From contig SUPR01000018.1 of NCBI GenBank assembly GCA_005191425.1, positions 1-42,853 of the forward strand: 42,853 nt of DNA, read 5' to 3'. The translations under genes were made by a program, and so were the position numbers. This document shows, piece by piece, positions 26,140 to 34,775 of the stretch (position 1 is its first letter; every line of letters begins with the position of its first letter). The notes under the pieces are model-generated. The model was given only the letters and a program-made list of their open reading frames with translations. It did no database searches and was not told the origin of the DNA. This DNA is from Candidatus Helarchaeota ASGARD archaeon Hel_GB_B (lineage in GTDB: Archaea > Asgardarchaeota > Lokiarchaeia > Helarchaeales > HEL-GB-B).

Positions 26140-27306
26140 ATGGTGGAAAAAAAAGTTTCTGATAAAATATCAAAAATTCGGCCAAGCGGGATCCGTAGAA
26201 TGTTTGATCTGGCTCAAGGTGTTCCTAATATTATATCACTGGGAATTGGACAGCCAGATTTTGATACACCGGATTATATAAAAAATGCAATGAAAAAGGC
26301 ACTTGATAATAAATATACAGGATATTCTCCAAATATAGGTTATAAAGAACTACGAGAAGCCATTGTTAATAAATATGAAGAGGAATATGACTTAAATTAT
26401 GAGCCTAATGATGTAATAGTAACTTGTGGTGCTTGTGAAGCTCTTTTTGATATTTGTCAAGCTATTTTAAATGAGGGCGATGAAGTTTTAGTCCCTGACC
26501 CTGGATTTCTAACTTATCCCGCGCAAGTAATTTTTGCAGGCGGAATACCCGTCCCATATCAAACAAAAGAAGAGGATGATTTTGAAATTAAAATAGAAGA
26601 AATTGAATCTAAAATCACAAAAAAAACAAAAATGATAATTCTAAATTTCCCAAATAATCCTACAGGCGCAGTAATGGACAAGAAAAAAATGAATGAATTA
26701 ATTGAATTTATAGAAAAAAAAGATATATTTATACTTTCAGATGAATGTTATGAAAAATTAATATATGATAATTTAAAACATATCTGCGTCCCAACTCTCG
26801 GTGCAAAAAATAAGACTTTTATAGTTAATTCATTCTCAAAAAGTTATGCAATGACTGGTTGGAGAGTAGGATATCTTTTAGCACCTTCTGAGTTTATAGC
26901 ACCAATAAATTTAGTCCATCAAATGAACACCGCATGTACAAATTCTGCAGCTCAAATAGCATGCGTAGAAGCTTTAAATAATAAAGATGAAAGTTTAAAA
27001 TTCATTAAAAAAATGGTTTCAGAATTTGACAAAAGGCGTAAATTTGTTTTTAAGAGGGCAAGTGAAATACCAAACATAAGTTGTAATTTGACTAAAGGTG
27101 CTTTTTATTTCCTACTCAATATTAAAAATACTGGACTTTCTGCCCAAGAGTTCTCAGAATTGATGATTACAGATGCTAAAGTAGTAACTGTGCCAGGGGA
27201 CGAATTTGGAGATATTGGGAAAGATTATGTCCGAATTGCTTATACTTTAGATATAAAAAAATTAGACGAAGCTTTTAATAGAATTGAAAACACATTAAAT
27301 AAATAA
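26140..27306 (+). CDS. Class I/II PLP-dependent aminotransferase
   Basis: 388 residues. NFPNNPTG (169-176), DECYEKL (201-207) and SFSKSYAMTGWRVG (231-244) with Lys234 as the PLP-binding residue are the aspartate-aminotransferase fold class I signatures. Archaeal members at this length transaminate aspartate, branched or aromatic amino acids; substrate cannot be read from sequence. In this genome it could supply 2-oxo acids for the IorAB enzyme encoded 13 kb away, which is inference. The next gene starts 10 bases after its stop, so the two are cotranscribed. Confidence 0.92.
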   Translation: MVEKKVSDKISKIRPSGIRRMFDLAQGVPNIISLGIGQPDFDTPDYIKNAMKKALDNKYTGYSPNIGYKELREAIVNKYEEEYDLNYEPNDVIVTCGACEALFDICQAILNEGDEVLVPDPGFLTYPAQVIFAGGIPVPYQTKEEDDFEIKIEEIESKITKKTKMIILNFPNNPTGAVMDKKKMNELIEFIEKKDIFILSDECYEKLIYDNLKHICVPTLGAKNKTFIVNSFSKSYAMTGWRVGYLLAPSEFIAPINLVHQMNTACTNSAAQIACVEALNNKDESLKFIKKMVSEFDKRRKFVFKRASEIPNISCNLTKGAFYFLLNIKNTGLSAQEFSELMITDAKVVTVPGDEFGDIGKDYVRIAYTLDIKKLDEAFNRIENTLNK

Positions 27307-27316
27307 CGGGAAAAAA

Positions 27317-28615
27317 ATGGAGATTAAAATAGAAAAATCAAATGAAAAGGACAAAAATTCTGACGCTAGCAACAAAATTTTAAAAAGAGCTATCGATGCC
27401 TATTCAAAAGGAGAAAAATTAGTATTCAAAAGAAAATTTAAAAGCGCAGAAACTCATTTTAAGAAGTCATTTAATTATTTTATGCAATTAAATGATAAAA
27501 TTAGGGGTGAAAAAGTACTTTTAAAACTTACGGAATGTTACTTAATAGAAAATCAATATCATAATGCATCTAGTACTATGCGAGATGCTGCAAACTTACG
27601 GTTATTGGACAATAAATTTATAAATGCAATTGAACATTATCAATCGGTTATAGAATTACTATTAAAATTAGATGAAAAGGCAGTTTATATACCAAAAATT
27701 CTTGAGATTATTTCATTTATTTCAATGTGCTATCTTGCTGTCGGAAATTTTGATATGGCAGCAGAATCTTTAAAAAAGAACCTTTCAAAATATGGAAAAG
27801 GATTTAAAAATAAATCTAAAATAAAAATTCTTCACTATGTCACAAATATTAATAACTTAATTTTAACTAAAAAGATAGATGATTTAAAAGAATTAAAAAA
27901 AGAAATGTTAAAACTCAACTTAAGGGATGGGGAAAGGCGTTTATTCAATAGAATATTTGAAATATTAAATGTATTTACTGATAGCACAATTTCATTAAGA
28001 ATAGTTGAGAAAGAAATTAGGGCCGGTGATCAATTTACTATATTTGGGACATTAAATTCAAAAAATGATGTGGAGATTAAGTCTATTTCTCTCAATCTAG
28101 AACATGGACTAAAAATTATATCTGGTCCACAAATATCGGAAAATAAAATTAGTTTTACTGCAAAATTGATTTCAAAAATTTCAGGTAATTCAAAAATCGA
28201 TATAAACCTAATTTGCATTACTGAAGATTTTGAATTTCCATTATCAAGTAAAAAAGTAATTAAAATTAAGGAAGGCTATCCCATTATTCAATTTTATCCG
28301 AGTACAGACCAATTAATAGGTAAAATTGAGCAACCATTAAGTTTAAATTTTGTAGTAAAAAATGTAGGAATGGGTGAAGCCGTAGATTTAAGTCTAATTA
28401 TAGAGCACTCAGTTGGAATTCAATTGATCGAAGGGACAAAAGAAAAAAAATTACATTCACTCGCGCCCCAAGAAGAATTTGTTTTTGTTTATAACCTAAC
28501 TGGTAAAATACTAGGAAAACATATTATCAAAGCAAAATTGTCATACCAAGGTATAAACTCATCTGATAAATTTCCTGATATAATAAAAGAAATAGATATT
28601 GCGATAGTTAGTTAA
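27317..28615 (+). CDS. TPR-like alpha-solenoid plus Ig-like beta-domain protein
   Basis: 432 residues with two halves. Residues 18-215 are all-helical, with paired-helix repeats of TPR type (AYSKGEKLVFKRKFKSAETH, AIEHYQSVIELLLK, MAAESLKKNLSKYGKG), spaced somewhat like alpha-SNAP. Residues 222-432 are all-beta: two tandem sandwich domains of the kind seen in CARDB/Ig-like proteins (VEKEIRAGDQFTIFGTLNSK; LSLNFVVKNVGMGEAVDL). There is no signal peptide or membrane helix, so it is cytoplasmic. Solenoid followed by sandwich domains is the arrangement of eukaryotic coat and adaptor subunits, but no sequence link to them is claimed. It is cotranscribed with the aminotransferase. Confidence 0.75.
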   Translation: MEIKIEKSNEKDKNSDASNKILKRAIDAYSKGEKLVFKRKFKSAETHFKKSFNYFMQLNDKIRGEKVLLKLTECYLIENQYHNASSTMRDAANLRLLDNKFINAIEHYQSVIELLLKLDEKAVYIPKILEIISFISMCYLAVGNFDMAAESLKKNLSKYGKGFKNKSKIKILHYVTNINNLILTKKIDDLKELKKEMLKLNLRDGERRLFNRIFEILNVFTDSTISLRIVEKEIRAGDQFTIFGTLNSKNDVEIKSISLNLEHGLKIISGPQISENKISFTAKLISKISGNSKIDINLICITEDFEFPLSSKKVIKIKEGYPIIQFYPSTDQLIGKIEQPLSLNFVVKNVGMGEAVDLSLIIEHSVGIQLIEGTKEKKLHSLAPQEEFVFVYNLTGKILGKHIIKAKLSYQGINSSDKFPDIIKEIDIAIVS

Positions 28616-28623
28616 AAAGATAA

Positions 28624-29097
28624 TTATTTTAAAATATATTTAGAAATATCTTCATCTCTTTTTAATTTCTTTTTTGATTGTATCTTTTGCTCTAATTCTG
28701 AATTTTTATTGATGTTAATTGCCGGAAAATTGTTATAAAATTTGTTGAAATCATTAAATTTATTAAACCAATTAATGTCTATTTTATTTTCAATATTATT
28801 GCCTTCAAAAGGTGTATTTATTGATACTTGAGGAATTTGTGGTTTATTAATATTATTTTTAGGTGGAAAAATATTCAAATTATTATCTTGACCCTCGGAA
28901 TTTATGTTAAAATTTTTATTTATTCGGATTTTTTTATTGGTAATAAGATTATTTTGCCATTCAATATTATTATTAAACAATTCAACATCAAAAATTGGCT
29001 TTATATCATTACTTAAACTTAAATTTGAAGAATTTAATCCACAAATTGGACAAAAGCCTTCCGTTATTATAGCACCGCACTTCTTACAAATATCCAT
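28624..29097 (-). CDS. Zinc-ribbon protein with Asn-rich low-complexity tail
   Basis: 157 residues. The start MDICKKCGAIITEGFCPICG gives two CxxC pairs (C4, C7 and C16, C19), a single zinc ribbon. Residues 25-140 are low complexity, rich in Asn, Ile and Phe, with little predicted order. The last 15 residues are Lys-rich. It converges on the solenoid gene with 8 bases between stops and diverges from the PAC2 gene. The function is unknown; such proteins may be disordered adaptors. Confidence 0.7.
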   Translation of the reverse strand: MDICKKCGAIITEGFCPICGLNSSNLSLSNDIKPIFDVELFNNNIEWQNNLITNKKIRINKNFNINSEGQDNNLNIFPPKNNINKPQIPQVSINTPFEGNNIENKIDINWFNKFNDFNKFYNNFPAININKNSELEQKIQSKKKLKRDEDISKYILK

Positions 29098-29240
29098 TTT
29101 ATCATCTTACCAATTTATTAAAATTAAGAAATATATTTTTTTATTCTATAAAATTATTATGTATAACAGTACAATAAATATTTTTATTGAGTTTAACAAT
29201 AAAACTATAATCAATAATAAATTTATAAGTTGAGGAAAGA

Positions 29241-29999
29241 ATGGTAGAAAATGATATAAAAATAGTATTGAAGGATAACTATAAAGAAGTTAAATCACCT
29301 ACAGTTATAGTCGGACTACCTTCAACTGGTTTAGTAGGATTAATATCCGCATTGCATATAATAGAAACAATGGAAATGGAATATTGTGGTTATGTCGAAT
29401 CTAAAAGATTTCCCCCTATTATATTAATCCACAATTCTGAATTAGCGCTTCCATTAAGAATTTACCAAAAGGATAAAATGCTAGTAATCATTTCTGAGAT
29501 CTCACTTCCTACCGAGCCTGAAATAATTAATGATATTACAAGTGTTCTGGCTGATTGGGTTAAAAGTTTAGACCCTGAATATATTTTAATTTTAAGGGGC
29601 AATCCTATCCCCAATAGAATGAATATTGAAGTTCCAAATTGTTATGGTTTAGGTACATCTGAAAAATTAAACAATTTACTTGATAAAGTAGAATGTGGTA
29701 TAATGGAACATGGCATAATTACAGGTATCGATGCCTTACTAATGTGGGAATGCTCAAAACAAAATTTACCTGCAATTACACTTGCTACTGATGCATTTCC
29801 AAACTTACCAGATCCTGGGGCTGCAGCGGTCGTTATAGATAAAATCAATAAAATTCTAGGAATTTATATAGATCCCGCCAAGTTAATTGAAAATGCTGAA
29901 GATCTACGTATTAAAATGCGAGATATGATGAAAAATACTGCTGCTCAACAAGCACACTTGCAAAGTAAAGAGTTCCAAATTCCTCCAATGTATGGATAA
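29241..29999 (+). CDS. PAC2-family proteasome assembly chaperone (PbaB-like)
   Basis: 252 residues. VIVGLPSTGLVGLISALHII near the start, PEYILILRGNP and GIDALLMWECSKQNLPAITLATDAF are PAC2-domain blocks, and the tail has a helix (AEDLRIKMRDMM) before the end. The protein ends PPMYG: Met-Tyr-Gly fits the HbYX pattern (hydrophobic, Tyr, any) by which proteasome activators and archaeal PbaB dock into the 20S alpha ring. It may therefore bind the proteasome as a chaperone or ATP-independent activator. GAGGAAAG precedes the ATG. The Hsp20 gene starts 10 bases after its stop. Confidence 0.88.
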   Translation: MVENDIKIVLKDNYKEVKSPTVIVGLPSTGLVGLISALHIIETMEMEYCGYVESKRFPPIILIHNSELALPLRIYQKDKMLVIISEISLPTEPEIINDITSVLADWVKSLDPEYILILRGNPIPNRMNIEVPNCYGLGTSEKLNNLLDKVECGIMEHGIITGIDALLMWECSKQNLPAITLATDAFPNLPDPGAAAVVIDKINKILGIYIDPAKLIENAEDLRIKMRDMMKNTAAQQAHLQSKEFQIPPMYG

Positions 30000-30009
30000 A
30001 GGTGATTAT

Positions 30010-30492
30010 ATGTCGATTGAAAGAAAAAGAGATAAGAAAAATATTTTTGATGTAATTGATGAAATGTTTGATAGCCTACAAAGAGCAATTTCAAAAGAAT
30101 TTGAAAGTTTTATGGATTTTGGCCATATAAATAGACCATTATGGAGCGTAGATGAAGAATGCTGTTCTTTAGAGCCCCTTGTAGATATCAAAGCAACAAA
30201 AGATGAAGTAATAATTGTAGTAGATTTACCAAAAGTAAAAAATAAAAACGATATTGATTTAAATGTTTCAAAAAATACAATTGAACTAAAAGCCGAACTT
30301 GAAAACAAAATTTGTTATGAAAAATGGGGCGGGTTCCAAAAAACAATAGAATTTTGTCAATTTCGTAAAACTATTAACCTCCCTTGGAAAATAGACCCAG
30401 ATAAAATTCAAGCAAAGTTTAAAAATGGTATTCTAGAAATAAGAGCAAAAAGAATTAATGAATTTAAATCCATTAAAATAAGTGATGAATAA
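30010..30492 (+). CDS. Hsp20/alpha-crystallin small heat-shock protein
   Basis: 160 residues. It holds unfolding proteins in oligomers in the cytoplasm. The alpha-crystallin domain is at about 55-150: LVDIKATKDEVIIVVDLP starts it and FKNGILEIRAKR (the A-x-x-x-n-G-v-L motif region) ends it. The N-terminus is helical and Phe-rich (FDVIDEMFDSLQRAI). It has an unusual CC pair (EECCSLEP) just before the domain. ATG 30010 is chosen because GGTGAT (30001-30006) lies four bases upstream. It is the second gene of a protein-quality-control operon with the PAC2 chaperone. Confidence 0.9.
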   Translation: MSIERKRDKKNIFDVIDEMFDSLQRAISKEFESFMDFGHINRPLWSVDEECCSLEPLVDIKATKDEVIIVVDLPKVKNKNDIDLNVSKNTIELKAELENKICYEKWGGFQKTIEFCQFRKTINLPWKIDPDKIQAKFKNGILEIRAKRINEFKSIKISDE

Positions 30493-30802
30493 ATATATAC
30501 CTTTTTTTATACTGAATTAAAATATAATGTCTTTTAAATTGAACTTTAAATTGAAAAATAAAAAATATATTCAAATCTAAAGTAATCTTTAACCATATAT
30601 TTTTTATTAGACCTAAATTATTTTTTAAAAAATCATAATTCCTAATTATATTAGCTATGATATTTTAAATGATAAAATTTATAGTTAACATTAATTAAAT
30701 TCTCGATATTGAATTAATAAAGAATAAACTTTAATTAATATAAGTATAAAGAATTAAATAATCGGTAAAAAACAAATTAAAAATAGAATTTTTCTCAATT
30801 CG
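30493..30802. other. Intergenic region, 310 bases
   Basis: AT-rich spacer between the Hsp20 gene and the TIM-barrel gene, both rightward. It includes T-rich runs just after 30492 that may end the PAC2-Hsp20 transcript, and the promoter of the next gene. I see no frame, RNA or repeat. Confidence 0.5.
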
Positions 30803-31717
30803 GTGAAAATATTGAAGGTAATTTTAGGGTTAAATACTTGTTTTGCTGTTAAACGATGGGTAGAACCTTCTGAATGGACAAAAATATTAATAAATTTAGG
30901 TGTTTCAGATTGTCAACTTAGTCTAGATCTACTTGAACCATTTACAGAAGAAGTAGCAAAATCGATGATGATAAATGAGATAATTGGATATACAACTCAA
31001 TATGATATTTATATCCACTCTGCATTTACAGGGCTTGCTGCTTATAGTTATAATTTATTGGCACACCCAGATTTTGGTATGCGGATGAGCTTTTTATATT
31101 GGTATCAACTTGCAATCGAAATTGCTAGTAGCCTAGGATGTAGGGGGGTTGGAGGCCATATTGCTGCTTTTACTGTTAAAGATTATAAAGATAAAACAAG
31201 AAGAGAATATTTAACAAACGCTGTTATTGATTCTTTGAGATATTTAGCAGCTCAATCAAAATTGAATGAATTGGAGTATTTTTTAGTCGAACCAATGCCT
31301 CTTGCTAGAGAACAACCATTTGAAATTGAAGGCGCTAAAAAATTTTATGAAATGGTAAATAGGGATAATATTGGAGTACCAATAAAATATTGTATTGATT
31401 TAGGGCATTCTTGCGCAGTAGCATGCCATGATGAATATAGTAGAGACCCTTATAATTGGCTAAGAGAACTAGCAGAATATTCTCCAGAAATTCATATACA
31501 ACAAACTGATGGAATAGCTGATAGACATTGGCCTTTTATTGATGAATATAATAAAAAAGGTATAATTGAACCAACAAAAGTACTGGACGCAATTGAAGAA
31601 TCTGGGACAAAAGAAGTGTCCTTATTTCTTGAAATAATCCATCCATTTGAAGCTGATGAAGAGAAAGTTTTAGATGATATTACTAAAAGCGTTGAATATT
31701 GGAAGCAATATATTTAA
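30803..31717 (+). CDS. Xylose isomerase-like TIM-barrel (sugar isomerase/epimerase)
   Basis: 304 residues. A one-domain TIM barrel of the AP-endonuclease-2 family. The metal ligands usual in this family can be placed at the Glu of FLVEPMP, the Asp and His of YCIDLGHS, the Asp/His of EIHIQQTDG and the Glu of LFLEIIHP. These enzymes isomerise or epimerise keto-sugars or sugar phosphates; which one is unknown. Trp- and Arg-rich segments near the start (KRWVEPSEWTKIL) suggest a phosphorylated substrate, but that is a guess. The start may be TTG 30812, since GGTGA (30802-30806) lies five bases upstream of it and overlaps the GTG at 30803. Confidence 0.85.
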   Translation: MKILKVILGLNTCFAVKRWVEPSEWTKILINLGVSDCQLSLDLLEPFTEEVAKSMMINEIIGYTTQYDIYIHSAFTGLAAYSYNLLAHPDFGMRMSFLYWYQLAIEIASSLGCRGVGGHIAAFTVKDYKDKTRREYLTNAVIDSLRYLAAQSKLNELEYFLVEPMPLAREQPFEIEGAKKFYEMVNRDNIGVPIKYCIDLGHSCAVACHDEYSRDPYNWLRELAEYSPEIHIQQTDGIADRHWPFIDEYNKKGIIEPTKVLDAIEESGTKEVSLFLEIIHPFEADEEKVLDDITKSVEYWKQYI

Positions 31718-31792
31718 AATTGTTAATATCATACTCAAAAGCTTTTTAATAAATATTTTTTTATTCTACTAAATGAATTTGGATGTTTTAAA

Positions 31793-32455
31793 ATGGAACT
31801 AATTTGGGTTTGTCCTTTATTGGGAACTACCGACTATGTCCAATCTGAGAAATCAGACTCAATTCGAAGTATAGCACTTAGACTATTATGGAAGTATAAT
31901 GACCAAGTTATAGACTTATTAGGTGGGTCTTATGGCAATATCAGAGCAAAACCTAATATTTCATTGGTTTCTGTAAAAGTTTATCAAATAATTAAAGGTA
32001 GAAAAAAGCCTGTATCCTTAAAATCTACCTTAGAAGATATTGATATTGGAAATAGAAAATTCTATTGGAACCCCGAACCAATTGGTGGAAATATCGAAGT
32101 TTTTACTCAACACATAAACGAATTAATAAATATGAATCAACATAAAGAATGGAAATTAATTGATGAAAATAATCTTAGTAAAGGTATTTATTCTACTTCA
32201 AAATGGCGGGACGGAATTAATCGAGTTACTCAAATATTATATGCATTTGGATATCCAGAAAATCCCCCTACAATTAAAGTAAGTCCTCCTCCTAAAGACC
32301 CGTGCTTCGATAATGAAGGAATATTACATTTTGCACTATTTGGAAATAAATTGGTCTGGAAAAAGTATCATTCACATCAGAACCCCTTAGTATACTTAAT
32401 AGATGAACTCTATGACAAATATGGACTTGATCTCTTCTTTGATTTGAAGACATAA
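31793..32455 (+). CDS. Hypothetical protein, 220 residues
   Basis: Soluble, mixed alpha/beta, with many Pro and Trp (WNPEPIGGNI, PENPPTIKVSPPPKDPCF). I see no metal, nucleotide or membrane motif. It follows the TIM-barrel gene by 75 bases on the same strand, so the two could be linked. I do not recognise it. Confidence 0.65.
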   Translation: MELIWVCPLLGTTDYVQSEKSDSIRSIALRLLWKYNDQVIDLLGGSYGNIRAKPNISLVSVKVYQIIKGRKKPVSLKSTLEDIDIGNRKFYWNPEPIGGNIEVFTQHINELINMNQHKEWKLIDENNLSKGIYSTSKWRDGINRVTQILYAFGYPENPPTIKVSPPPKDPCFDNEGILHFALFGNKLVWKKYHSHQNPLVYLIDELYDKYGLDLFFDLKT

Positions 32456-32530
32456 CATAAAAAAGAATGAAAAATTTTTTAGAAAATTAAAAATAGGTAA
32501 TAATTTATTTTATTCTGATTATTTATTAAT

Positions 32531-33253
32531 TTATTTATCCTCCTTTGTTTCATTTTGTGCTACATCTTTATCCCCGCCTTTAGATTTAGCCAGAATTTTT
32601 TCTAATTGTTCTCTGTCTTCGGGGCTTAATGATTCCATTACTTCTTGCGATTGCTGATTAAAAAACTGCATGAAAAGAATTTGTAATATTGGTAACGTAT
32701 TACTTGTTCTAATTCTACACTCATAGTCTAATTGACTATTTTCTCGCATCTGTCGTAAATATTCACGGGTCATTGTCCCTTTTCCCAGACCTTCGCAGGA
32801 TTTATCGATAATATAATATCTATTTGTAGATTTGTCATAACCTAAAGGAAATGCAATACAACTGATAGGTTTTGAAAAAAATAATCCACAACGATTATTA
32901 CTATTTGGTGTATAAAAGGGGCATACTTCTTCACCGGCATCATTTTTCACCTTTTTAAAGCTGATTTGAAATCCTGCCGGAGGTATTAATTCAATTTGTA
33001 GGTGTGGAAAAACTCTAGGGAAGGTCTGGTCTAGATTCCACCTCTTCAAATCTTCATAGTAAATTGGAAATGACCTTTTACAGCATGCACCACATTCAGT
33101 ACATTCAAATACAAATTTCTTTCTTTTCTTAGGCTTTTCTTCAGAGGTTTCTTCCTTCTTTTCACTTTCTTTTTCAACTGTTTCTTCTTTTTTTTCAGTT
33201 TTTTCTTCTTGCTTATCCTCATTTATATTTTTGCTATCCTTTTCTTGTGCCAC
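32531..33253 (-). CDS. YkgJ-type cysteine-cluster protein
   Basis: 240 residues. Residues 48-175 form a CxxCxxxC cluster domain: FECTECGACCK (about 50-60), then CPFY, NRCGLF and ISCIAFPLGYD, with a final Cys near the end of the domain. The family (PF03692-like) binds zinc or an Fe-S cluster and has poorly known function. The first 45 residues are a run of Lys and Glu with no hydrophobic residues, and the last 25 are charged as well, so both tails are probably disordered. GGTGA lies six bases upstream of the GTG start at 33253, which decides it. Confidence 0.85.
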   Translation of the reverse strand: MAQEKDSKNINEDKQEEKTEKKEETVEKESEKKEETSEEKPKKRKKFVFECTECGACCKRSFPIYYEDLKRWNLDQTFPRVFPHLQIELIPPAGFQISFKKVKNDAGEEVCPFYTPNSNNRCGLFFSKPISCIAFPLGYDKSTNRYYIIDKSCEGLGKGTMTREYLRQMRENSQLDYECRIRTSNTLPILQILFMQFFNQQSQEVMESLSPEDREQLEKILAKSKGGDKDVAQNETKEDK

Positions 33254-33419
33254 TTTAATTCACCAAATCATTTTTTTTTTTAAAAACTCAAAATTAAAAA
33301 TTTAATAAATATATTAAAATTTTAGGTTTTAAATTGCAGAAAATAAAATTACAATAGATTTATATGAATCAAAAAATAAAAAATATTAATCAACACTAAG
33401 ATATAAATTTAGAAATACA

Positions 33420-34517
33420 ATGAAAATTAATATCAATTTGGAGATAATTTCAGTTGTTTTACTTCCAATTGGAGTATATACAATTTGGAGTATAATATTT
33501 TATTTTTATTCTCCCTTAATCCCGGTTAAAGACGCTTTTTATTATAAAATGATGTCTGAAACACCTTTTAATCCAAGTATAAGTGCTCCTTACTGTTATA
33601 GGATATTAACTCCTTTAATTGTTTTTATTTTACCTTTTGATTCTGGTTCATCTTTTCTTTATATTAATTTTATCTTTTTTATTTTGACTTCAATAATTTT
33701 TTATAAATTTCTAAAACGACTAAATTTCAATAAATTTTATTCATTTAATGGTGAAATTATTTTTACTGCTGGGAATGTAACTAGTATCTATTTAATCCAT
33801 AATTTTATAATGGTAGACCAATTAAATCAACTGATTTTTCTAATAGGGTGTTATTTACTCGTATTTTATAATCCAGATAAAAGAATATATCGTGATATTT
33901 TAATCATAGTCATTTTAGCAATCGGAGTTCTTAATAAAGAAACAATACTCTTGATAATTCCAATTTATTTTGTTTTAGAATCTGGGAATTTATTTAAAAA
34001 AATTTTCAAAACTTTGTTAATCGCAACTCCCAGTCTTGGAATATTTATAGTTCTAAGGTTATTTATACCCCATACTGGAAGCTATGAGGCAATATGGTTA
34101 TTTTATCATTTAGAAAATCTCTTATCTACCTTATATAATATTTTTTTAACATTCGGACTTTTCTGGATTATGGCTTTTTTCAATTTTGATAATAATATTA
34201 AATTTTTACAACGCTCTTACTGGATAATACCAATTTTTATAGGTCAAATAATTCTCGCAAGTAATATATATCGACTAATTTTTCTCTCATTTCCAATAGT
34301 TTTACCATTAGCACTTCTTGAATTTAAACAGATTTCACAAAAAATAAATAAAGTTACAATTACCTTTATTTTAACATCCCAAATTACAATAACTATTTTC
34401 TATATATTAAAAAAATATTTAACTTGGGATTTCCTGAATATCTTTTATTTTCCCTTAATTGCAATTTCCAGTTTAATCGTTCTTGTTATATCCGCTTATT
34501 TTTACTTTAAAGAATAA
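33420..34517 (+). CDS. GT-C-like polytopic membrane protein
   Basis: 365 residues with about nine to ten membrane helices. After the first helix a loop holds APYCYRILTPLIVFILP, and later IMVDQLNQLIF and IGVLNKETILLIIP. The Asp/Arg in the first loop, and the NKET-type motif after helix five, are arranged as in GT-C fold glycosyltransferases that use polyprenyl-phosphate sugars. The assignment is by pattern only, since I recognise no exact family. It is not in an obvious operon. No Shine-Dalgarno site precedes the ATG. Confidence 0.65.
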   Translation: MKININLEIISVVLLPIGVYTIWSIIFYFYSPLIPVKDAFYYKMMSETPFNPSISAPYCYRILTPLIVFILPFDSGSSFLYINFIFFILTSIIFYKFLKRLNFNKFYSFNGEIIFTAGNVTSIYLIHNFIMVDQLNQLIFLIGCYLLVFYNPDKRIYRDILIIVILAIGVLNKETILLIIPIYFVLESGNLFKKIFKTLLIATPSLGIFIVLRLFIPHTGSYEAIWLFYHLENLLSTLYNIFLTFGLFWIMAFFNFDNNIKFLQRSYWIIPIFIGQIILASNIYRLIFLSFPIVLPLALLEFKQISQKINKVTITFILTSQITITIFYILKKYLTWDFLNIFYFPLIAISSLIVLVISAYFYFKE

Positions 34518-34775
34518 AGTAGCAATTTATACTAAAAAACAAAATTTTATGTCTTAAACTATTTGATAATAATATTTCGAGTAATTTTATTCAATCTCTT
34601 TAATATTTATAAAGAAATTGATTGTCAGAATAAAAGAATATAATTTACCACAATTTTAAATAAATACTTTTTTTTAAAATCAATTAAATTAAACCTATTG
34701 AAAAAATAATTCAAAATTATTCAAACTAATAAATTAATGACTTAATATAAAAATAAATAAAATAAAATCTAAAAA

